Shown: piece after piece, positions 6,257 through 11,812 of the stretch
Position numbering within the stretch: the stretch's first letter is position 1
Layout of the letters: the number at the start of each line of letters is the position of its first letter
Assembly (NCBI GenBank): GCA_900769905.1
Contig: CAAGIL010000007.1
Coordinates: forward strand, 1 to 11,812
Source of the DNA: Rikenellaceae bacterium
GTDB taxonomy: Bacteria > Bacteroidota > Bacteroidia > Bacteroidales > UBA932
Direction of reading: 5' to 3'
Length of the DNA stretch: 11,812 nt
Notes under the pieces: generated by a model
What the model saw: only the letters and a program-made list of their open reading frames with translations
Databases searched by the model: none
What the model was told of the DNA's origin: nothing
Made by a program: the position numbers and the translations under genes

Positions 6257-7156
6257 TTACTTCTTAGGCTGCTTTACGATCTTGTTTCCGTCAAGGACGA
6301 AAGGTCCGTCAAAGTAGCCATACCAGGTAGCTCCGTCAGGATATGAATAAACTCCAAGAACGAAGCCGTTATATCCGTCTGATACATCCCAGGTAATGGT
6401 CTTGAAATCCTCAGACACGGTTCCGACAATGGTGCCGGTCCTTCTGATATAAACTTTGCCACTTTCAACAGCACCCATAACCGGAATTACATATCCAGGG
6501 CCGATACCGGTAAAGTTGTAAGCACCGAGAGCGTTGTCAACAGCTCCAAGCTCGAAAGAGATTATACCGTCCTCGTAATCGCATACGACATAACCGTCGC
6601 TTTCACCAAGAATGCCGGAAATGCAAGGCTTTCCGCCTTCGTTGAAAATCTTCCAGGTCTCAGAATAAGACTCGAGAGCCTTGCCGTTCACGCCAACAGC
6701 AGACCAGTTGCCGCAAATACGGTCAATGTCGCTCTTTGCGCACTTCACGAGTATGCTTGACTGGCTGATACTCTGGGCATTGTCCTGAGAGACAATTTTG
6801 AGAGCGAAACGGAGTTCGTCCGCATCCTCAGGATTGAGAATCTTCACCTCAACGGACGGCTTGCTGTCCTTGGAGGCAACAAAGATTTCCTTGGAGGTAA
6901 TCATATAATCCACATCCTCTACGGCTGCGAAATCTCCGGAATAGGCGTCAACGTCGACAACGACCTTGATTGGATACACTGTAGTCTCACCGGAGGTTGT
7001 AAGAGGAATATAGATGTATTCGCTACCGAGGCCGGATTCCATCTCCGCGCTTGCGAAGCCGACAGCCGCATCTCCAGTAGGGGTCTCCACCTTGTTGCAG
7101 GCGGCTGCAAGGCAAAGCACTGAAAGGATGACTGCAAATATTCTATTTGTTTTCAT
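6257..7156 (-). CDS. Surface lipoprotein B, third gene after susCD
   Basis: A 299-residue lipoprotein. The signal ends in lipobox LAAAC with C20 followed by NKVETPTGD. Residues about 28–135 form a strand-rich Calx-beta or Ig-like domain with IPLTTSGE, then a valine-rich strand and VDYM; residues about 145–299 form a second beta domain starting CGNWSAVG and rich in G/Y/W. It is a paralogue of lipoprotein A at the other end of the cluster. Small surface lipoproteins immediately downstream of susD in Bacteroidota loci are usually surface glycan- or peptide-binding proteins. No enzymatic motif is visible. The gene starts 12 bases after the susD-like stop, with a TTAGGAA box 3 bases before the ATG. 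Confidence 0.85.
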   Translation of the reverse strand: MKTNRIFAVILSVLCLAAACNKVETPTGDAAVGFASAEMESGLGSEYIYIPLTTSGETTVYPIKVVVDVDAYSGDFAAVEDVDYMITSKEIFVASKDSKPSVEVKILNPEDADELRFALKIVSQDNAQSISQSSILVKCAKSDIDRICGNWSAVGVNGKALESYSETWKIFNEGGKPCISGILGESDGYVVCDYEDGIISFELGAVDNALGAYNFTGIGPGYVIPVMGAVESGKVYIRRTGTIVGTVSEDFKTITWDVSDGYNGFVLGVYSYPDGATWYGYFDGPFVLDGNKIVKQPKK

Positions 7157-7159
7157 AAC

Positions 7160-7166
7160 TTCCTAA
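7160..7166 (-). promoter_or_regulatory. Shine-Dalgarno-like box before lipoprotein B
   Basis: TTAGGAA lies 3 bases upstream of the ATG at 7156. An identical box precedes the susD-like gene. Such purine-rich sites are often absent in Bacteroidota, so their presence on both genes supports these start codons. Confidence 0.4.
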
Positions 7167-7168
7167 AA

Positions 7169-8728
7169 TTAATTTGTATAACCAGGGTTCTGCTTGATCT
7201 TAGGGTTGGCATCGGTCTCGGCAGTAGGTATAGGCCAGATGAACTTGTAGTCCTCGTTGGTCTTGGTGAGGAACTCGGTAGTGCTGGAACCAGGGAGGTT
7301 GATGACATTGGAGTTCTGGGCAGCGCTTCTGCTGACGCCTTTGCCGTACCTCTTAAGGTCACTGAGCCTGAAGCCTTCGCCTACGAGCTCACGCACACGC
7401 TCATCCTGGATGGCCGGAATGATGCTGGTAGCAGTGTATGTGACATCTACCCAGTCTGCAATTCTCTTTGACTGAAGTTCGTTGAGAAGGGCAGAGGCCT
7501 GGTCGATTGATACGTTTGACTTTGCATAAGCCTCAGCAGCAATGAGATAGAGCTCAGCGAGGCGGAAAGGCTTAGGTGCGTTGAGGTAGTTGTAATCTGA
7601 CGGGCCGCTCATAAGTGCAGGGTTGCCAGGGAACTTTGAGAAGATATATACAGGCTCGGTGGTGCCGCTGGAGAGGGTAATTGGGGTCTCCATAAAGAAT
7701 ACGCTCTTGCGGTAGTCCTTGTCGCTGTAAAGATCTATCAGCCACTTTTCAGGGAGATAGTCAGGAGCATAGAAATCCTTCTGGTAGTTGTAGCTCATAT
7801 ATCCATAGCAGTTGCTGCCCGGCTTCTCGTTTGGAATGGCGACATAGCTCTGGAGGATTACTTCAGAAGGCACATTGTCGTTGACAAAAAGCTTTGCAAG
7901 GTTATCAGAACCGCTCACAAGAGAATACTCGCTGCTGTTGATAACATCGGTAGCATCTTGAATTGCCTGAGGATAGTCGCTGCGGGAAAGAGCTACCCTT
8001 GCCCTGAGGGCCTTGACGGCATCAGCTGTGATACGGGTCGAGCCTGCAGCATTCGTGTTGATAAGTTGAATGTTCTCCTCGGCCTTCTCAAGATAGCCGT
8101 AGATTGCATCGAAAGAATCCTTGAGGGTCTCACGTGCAGGGTATTTCTCCTTATCGGAAGTAGGCTGGTATTTGTCTACGATAGGAATTCCGCCGTCTGC
8201 CTTGGTGGCATTGGCCTCTGAATAGGTCTCGCAGAACCTGTCTACAAGCAGGTAGTTGGCGTAAGCCTTCACGAAGTATGCCTCAGAGATGTGGCCCTTG
8301 AGCTTGTCGAGCTCTTCCTCTGACCAGGTTTTTGCAAATTCTTCGTCTGAAGCAACCCTGTCAAAGATGTTGCCTGCCTTCTCAATGAAATAGTTGGCAT
8401 TTGCGATGGCAGCATAGCAGCTTGACCAAAGCCCCTCTGCATAAGGACTGGAAGCGTTGAACTCCCACCTGAACATCTCGCCGCCGCGGTTGCCGAAGTC
8501 AGCCACTGCGTGGAAGATATCTGACTGGATTTCAGTCATATAATTCTTTGAACCCACAGCAAGATTTCTGACTTGGATATTGAAGCCGTTAGCAAGCTTT
8601 GCAGCGTCGGCATAGCTCTCAAGGGCGTTCTCCGGATCGATGACGCTGTATGGACGCATGTCCATATCGCAGCTGGAGGCGCCAAGAACCAATGCCAGAA
8701 CAGTTGATATCTTGAATATACGTTTCAT
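7169..8728 (-). CDS. SusD/RagB-family nutrient-binding outer-membrane lipoprotein
   Basis: A 519-residue protein, a normal length for the family. The signal ends in lipobox GASSC with C20, followed by the acidic DMDMRP typical of surface-exported lipoproteins. The N-terminal SusD-like part (about 21–230) and the tetratricopeptide-type helices are recognisable, including YFVKAYANYLLVDRF, ALRARVALS, and FRLAELYLIAAEAYAKS near residue 390. The C-terminal part has RVRELVGEGFRLSDLKRYGKG and ends NPGYTN, both classic for RagB/SusD. It forms the lid over the SusC-type barrel and captures the substrate. With no glycan enzymes nearby and a protease in the same cluster, a peptide substrate as in RagB is plausible. 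It begins 13 bases after the susC-like stop. Confidence 0.97.
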   Translation of the reverse strand: MKRIFKISTVLALVLGASSCDMDMRPYSVIDPENALESYADAAKLANGFNIQVRNLAVGSKNYMTEIQSDIFHAVADFGNRGGEMFRWEFNASSPYAEGLWSSCYAAIANANYFIEKAGNIFDRVASDEEFAKTWSEEELDKLKGHISEAYFVKAYANYLLVDRFCETYSEANATKADGGIPIVDKYQPTSDKEKYPARETLKDSFDAIYGYLEKAEENIQLINTNAAGSTRITADAVKALRARVALSRSDYPQAIQDATDVINSSEYSLVSGSDNLAKLFVNDNVPSEVILQSYVAIPNEKPGSNCYGYMSYNYQKDFYAPDYLPEKWLIDLYSDKDYRKSVFFMETPITLSSGTTEPVYIFSKFPGNPALMSGPSDYNYLNAPKPFRLAELYLIAAEAYAKSNVSIDQASALLNELQSKRIADWVDVTYTATSIIPAIQDERVRELVGEGFRLSDLKRYGKGVSRSAAQNSNVINLPGSSTTEFLTKTNEDYKFIWPIPTAETDANPKIKQNPGYTN

Positions 8729-8734
8729 ATTGCT

Positions 8735-8741
8735 TTCCTAA
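8735..8741 (-). promoter_or_regulatory. Shine-Dalgarno-like box before susD-like gene
   Basis: TTAGGAA lies 6 bases upstream of the ATG at 8728 and overlaps the gap directly after the susC-like stop. It supports the chosen susD start and separate ribosome entry within the operon. Confidence 0.4.
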
Positions 8742-11726
8742 TTAAAATTGTAACTCAACGCCGAAAGTGAACTGCTTGGAGTTAGGGTAACGGCCAAGCT
8801 GGAGGTTGGAATCGGCCTCAGGGTCATATCCGGTGTACTTGGTGAGAGTGAGGAGGTTTCTGCCCACGGCATATACCCTTACGCCCTGGAGGACGCCGGA
8901 CTTCTGGATGAGACTCTTAGGGAGAGAGTAAGATATCTGGAGGTTCTTCAGACGGAGGAAAGAAGAATCCTCGAGAAGGGTGTCGTCAAACTGCCTAGGA
9001 GACTCGAGGCAAGGGACATCGGTCACCTGACCAGGGGTAGTCCACATGTTGAGGAGTTCGGCGGCAGCATTGCCATCGACTGCGAAGTTAGGATTCATGA
9101 GGAAGAAGCGGTCGTTGTTGACGGTCCACTTGCCTGCAACCCATGAGAACTGGGCGCCGATTGAAAGTCCCTTCCAACCGAAGTTTAGGTTGAAACCTCC
9201 GGCCCAAGGCGCATAGCTCTGCTTGCCGGTGAATACGGCGTAGTCGCTGGAGAAGGTCTTGGTCTTGTTTCCGTCGAGGTCATACCACATCTGCATACCG
9301 TCGCGAGGGTCAACTCCGGCAGACTTCACATAGAAGAATTCGCCGTAAGGCATGCCCTTGGTAAGTTTGATACCCGTATTAGGAATCTCGAACTCGTCTC
9401 TTCCGTCGAAGAGCTCGAGGATGAGGTTACGGTTGTAGTTGAAGTTGGCTGCTACGTTGAAGTAGAAGTCCTTAGGCAAAGGAATATCCCAGGAGAACTC
9501 GAAGTCCACACCGCGGTTGCGCATGTCGGCAACGTTACCCCAGCCGCCTGAGTGACCGGTAGTGAGGGAGTAAGGGATTTCCATGAGCATGTCGGAAGTG
9601 ACTTTGTTGTAGAAGTCAACGTCAATGCTGAGCTGTCTGAACACGCGGAGTGAAACACCGATGTTCAGGTTCTTCACAACTTCCCAAGTAAGGTCATCGT
9701 TGGCTGGGTTGCCGAGTCCCCAGGCAATGGTGCCCTGATATGGGGAACTGTATCCTGCTACCACACCATAAGAGAGGTAGTTGGAGATTGAGGAGTTACC
9801 GGTGGTACCGTAGCTGGCCTTGAGGGAGAGGGTATTGAGCCAGTCCACATCCTTGAGCCAATCCTCGTTCATGACGTTCCACCTTCCGCCGAGAGACCAG
9901 AAGTTGGCGTAGCGCCTGTTCTTTCCGAAGAGGGAAGAACCGTCACGACGGAATGACGCGTCAATGAGATATTTGTCAGCGTGGTTGAAGCTCAGTCGGG
10001 AGAAGTAGGAGTTGAACACCTCGTCGGACATGCTCCAGGTAGGTTTGTTGTAAATGGTACCGTCATCGATCCAGTCCTGACGCATATCGGTGATACCGTC
10101 GGTGCTTGCGCCGAAGGCGTTGCTCTTGCTGATGATGGCCTCCTGGCCGAGGAGCAGGGTGAGGTTGTTGTTCTCAAGGAAATCAACCGTGTACTCCGCA
10201 GTGTTGGTGAAGGTGAACTGATAGTAGCGTGAGAACTTCTCGCCAGCGGAACCGGCACCCGCAAACGGGCCAACAGGATTGGCCTTGTACGACTGGCGGT
10301 AGTCGTTGCCGTTAAGAGCCTGCACTGCCTTGAGGGTCAAACCCTTGAACGGAGTGATCTGCTGATACATATTTCCGCTGAGGCGGACATAGTTCGTGCT
10401 TGAAGGCTGAAGCTTCTGGAGGTAGTAGGTATTGTACATACCCATCTCATCGAAGTATTCCTTATCTTTGCCGAAAGTCAATGTGCCGTCCTCATTCACG
10501 GTGTACTCGTATGGAGTGATCCATGGGAGCATCATGGATGCCATGAACATAGGATTGTATACTGAGTTTCTTTGTCCGGAGAAACCTGTGGTGTTTATAT
10601 CCTGATAAGTGAAGTTGAGGCTGATACCGGTCTTGAGCCAGCCGGTGAGCTGGGTGTTGAGCTTGGTCATCAATGCAACTCTGGACATATCTGAGTAAGG
10701 AGCATTGCCTTCCTGTGAAAGGGCACCGAGAGAAACGTAGTAATCGGTCTTGGAAGTACCGCCGCTATAAGTAGCATCTGCCTGCCAGGTTGGAGCGTGT
10801 GGCTTGAAGAAGTAGTTGATCCAGTCGGTGTTGATGTTGTGGTCGAGGGCAAATTCCTTCTGGGCTGCACGGCCAGGCTTGTCGAGGAAGGTTGGATCCA
10901 TCATCTCGTTGAAGTCGAACCATTGAGCACTATTCATAAGAGGAATCTGGTGGTTGACCATTTCAGACACACCATACTGTCCGCGGACAGTGATATTCGG
11001 TTTCTCACCGACGCGGCCCTTCTTGGTGGTGATGAACACTACGCCGTTGGCTGCACGGGAACCGTAGATTGAGGTTGCGGAAGCATCCTTCATGACGGTG
11101 ATGTTCTCCACGTCATTTGCGTTGAGGGCATTGAAGATGGATGCAGGTACAGGGCTGCCGTCAAGGATGAACAGAGGTTCCGTGTCAGCGTTGATGGAGT
11201 TCACACCACGGATTCGCATTGAAATCGTGGCGCTAGGCTCACCAGAGTTTGACCATACCTGAAGACCGGCCACCTGACCCTGAAGAACGTCTCCGACACT
11301 CGCCACAGGAGCATTCTGGAGAAGCTTGGAACCTACCGTGGCGGCAGAGCCGGTGATGGCGGAAATCTTCTTTGCGGAGCCGTAACCAACAACGATTGCG
11401 TCCTCAAGGAGTTCTGCGTCTTCTGTAAGGTTGATGTCAATACGGGCACGTCCGTTGACCTCGATTTCCGCGGTGTTATAACCGAGGAGCGATACAACAA
11501 GCGTTCCGTTTGACGGAACTGCAGTAAGGGAGTAACGGCCGTCGATGTCAGTCATCGCATACTTGGTCGAACTTCCCTTGAGTTGTACCGCAGCACCGGT
11601 AATCGCTTCTCCGCTATGAGAGTCGACTACAGTACCGGACACATTGATGTTCTGGGCACCGGCAATCGCTGCGGAAACCAGAAAAATCAAGGCTGCGATA
11701 AAAAGTTTCGCTTTTTTCATAAGCAT
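8742..11726 (-). CDS. SusC/RagA-family TonB-dependent outer-membrane transporter
   Basis: A 994-residue protein from the first ATG (11726); a second ATG at 11720 gives MKKAKLF and 992 residues and is probably the true start, since it begins a normal signal peptide (cleavage near GAQ). Domains in order: carboxypeptidase-regulatory-like beta sandwich (about 27–105; GTVVDSHSGEAITGA), TonB-box region (EDAIVVGYGSAKK, about 109–120), plug domain (about 125–240) with the SusC/RagA signature around LFILDG, ASATSIYGSRAANGV and FITTKKG, then a 22-stranded barrel ending in a terminal phenylalanine (FTFGVELQF). It imports substrate captured by the SusD-like partner using TonB-ExbBD energy. No extra N-terminal STN/anti-sigma domain is present, so it is not a self-signalling transducer. 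It is the first gene of the cluster. Confidence 0.98.
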   Translation of the reverse strand: MLMKKAKLFIAALIFLVSAAIAGAQNINVSGTVVDSHSGEAITGAAVQLKGSSTKYAMTDIDGRYSLTAVPSNGTLVVSLLGYNTAEIEVNGRARIDINLTEDAELLEDAIVVGYGSAKKISAITGSAATVGSKLLQNAPVASVGDVLQGQVAGLQVWSNSGEPSATISMRIRGVNSINADTEPLFILDGSPVPASIFNALNANDVENITVMKDASATSIYGSRAANGVVFITTKKGRVGEKPNITVRGQYGVSEMVNHQIPLMNSAQWFDFNEMMDPTFLDKPGRAAQKEFALDHNINTDWINYFFKPHAPTWQADATYSGGTSKTDYYVSLGALSQEGNAPYSDMSRVALMTKLNTQLTGWLKTGISLNFTYQDINTTGFSGQRNSVYNPMFMASMMLPWITPYEYTVNEDGTLTFGKDKEYFDEMGMYNTYYLQKLQPSSTNYVRLSGNMYQQITPFKGLTLKAVQALNGNDYRQSYKANPVGPFAGAGSAGEKFSRYYQFTFTNTAEYTVDFLENNNLTLLLGQEAIISKSNAFGASTDGITDMRQDWIDDGTIYNKPTWSMSDEVFNSYFSRLSFNHADKYLIDASFRRDGSSLFGKNRRYANFWSLGGRWNVMNEDWLKDVDWLNTLSLKASYGTTGNSSISNYLSYGVVAGYSSPYQGTIAWGLGNPANDDLTWEVVKNLNIGVSLRVFRQLSIDVDFYNKVTSDMLMEIPYSLTTGHSGGWGNVADMRNRGVDFEFSWDIPLPKDFYFNVAANFNYNRNLILELFDGRDEFEIPNTGIKLTKGMPYGEFFYVKSAGVDPRDGMQMWYDLDGNKTKTFSSDYAVFTGKQSYAPWAGGFNLNFGWKGLSIGAQFSWVAGKWTVNNDRFFLMNPNFAVDGNAAAELLNMWTTPGQVTDVPCLESPRQFDDTLLEDSSFLRLKNLQISYSLPKSLIQKSGVLQGVRVYAVGRNLLTLTKYTGYDPEADSNLQLGRYPNSKQFTFGVELQF

Positions 11727-11744
11727 TTACTTAAATTAAACAAA

Positions 11745-11762
11745 TAACTATACTAACTATAC
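11745..11762 (-). repeat. Perfect tandem 9-bp repeat in the susC leader
   Basis: TAACTATAC occurs twice with no spacer (11745–11753 and 11754–11762), equal to GTATAGTTA twice on the coding strand. It is about 20–35 bases upstream of the susC-like start. It could be a regulator half-site pair or an untranslated-leader element; AT-rich slippage is the neutral explanation. Confidence 0.6.
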
Positions 11763-11772
11763 TTTAGTAGCA

Positions 11773-11801
11773 CAAATAAACGGGCATTTTTCAATGCGAA
11801 A
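11773..11801 (-). promoter_or_regulatory. Possible promoter for the susC-led cluster
   Basis: On the minus strand TTTATTTG (11780–11773) matches the Bacteroidota -7 box TAnnTTTG at all but one position. TTTC (11801–11798) lies 17 bases further upstream as an imperfect -33 TTTG. This would give a leader of roughly 45–50 bases before the susC-like ATG. The spacer contains a short inverted repeat, GCATT–AATGC (11784–11797). The window ends soon after, so any further upstream control region is not visible. Confidence 0.35.
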
Positions 11802-11812
11802 TTTCCTGCAAA

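Noticed and set aside
1..11812. CRISPR arrays, tRNA, rRNA or riboswitches
   Set aside because: No regularly spaced repeats, cloverleaf sequence or known aptamer pattern was seen. Intergenic space is almost absent.

Overview
The window reads as chromosome of a Bacteroidota bacterium, most likely Bacteroidales. The evidence is a SusC/RagA–SusD/RagB outer-membrane uptake pair, short-tailed SPII lipoproteins with CNK or CDMD after the lipobox, a type IX secretion (T9SS) sorting domain, a PorV/PorQ-family barrel, and a TAnnTTTG promoter box. I cannot name genus or species from the sequence alone.

Layout. Positions 6–1226 hold a complete-looking IS3-family insertion sequence on the + strand: imperfect terminal inverted repeats, orfA with a helix-turn-helix, and a DDE orfB in the -1 frame. 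It sits inside the 3' end of a minus-strand lipoprotein gene. It is flanked by a possible ATAA/TAA target duplication, and it replaces the end of that protein with 13 IS-encoded residues.

All the remaining sequence is one tightly packed minus-strand gene cluster, read from right to left: susC-like (8742–11726), susD-like (7169–8728), lipoprotein B (6257–7156), a secreted 234-residue protein of unknown function (5476–6180), a small PorV/PorQ-family barrel (4560–5474), a subtilisin-like S8 protease with a T9SS C-terminal domain (2140–4557), and lipoprotein A (1186–2115, cut by the IS). Gaps between genes are 1–24 bases, except one 76-base gap after lipoprotein B. That gap contains a terminator-like hairpin, so the cluster probably has a strongly expressed proximal part (susC-susD-lipoprotein B) and a more weakly expressed distal part reached by readthrough. 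The promoter region is at the right edge, upstream of susC, and carries a perfect tandem 9-bp repeat.

How the genes may work together (inference): no glycoside hydrolase, lyase or sulfatase is present, and the only recognisable degradative enzyme is a secreted subtilase. That fits a protein- or peptide-utilisation locus comparable in logic to RagAB of Porphyromonas gingivalis. A surface protease generates peptides, surface lipoproteins and SusD bind them, and SusC imports them with TonB. The least ordinary part is the central module. A PorV-family barrel is encoded directly upstream of, and two bases from, a T9SS cargo protease that also has a lipobox, and the module is flanked by two paralogous lipoproteins. 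The barrel could be a cargo-dedicated T9SS shuttle.
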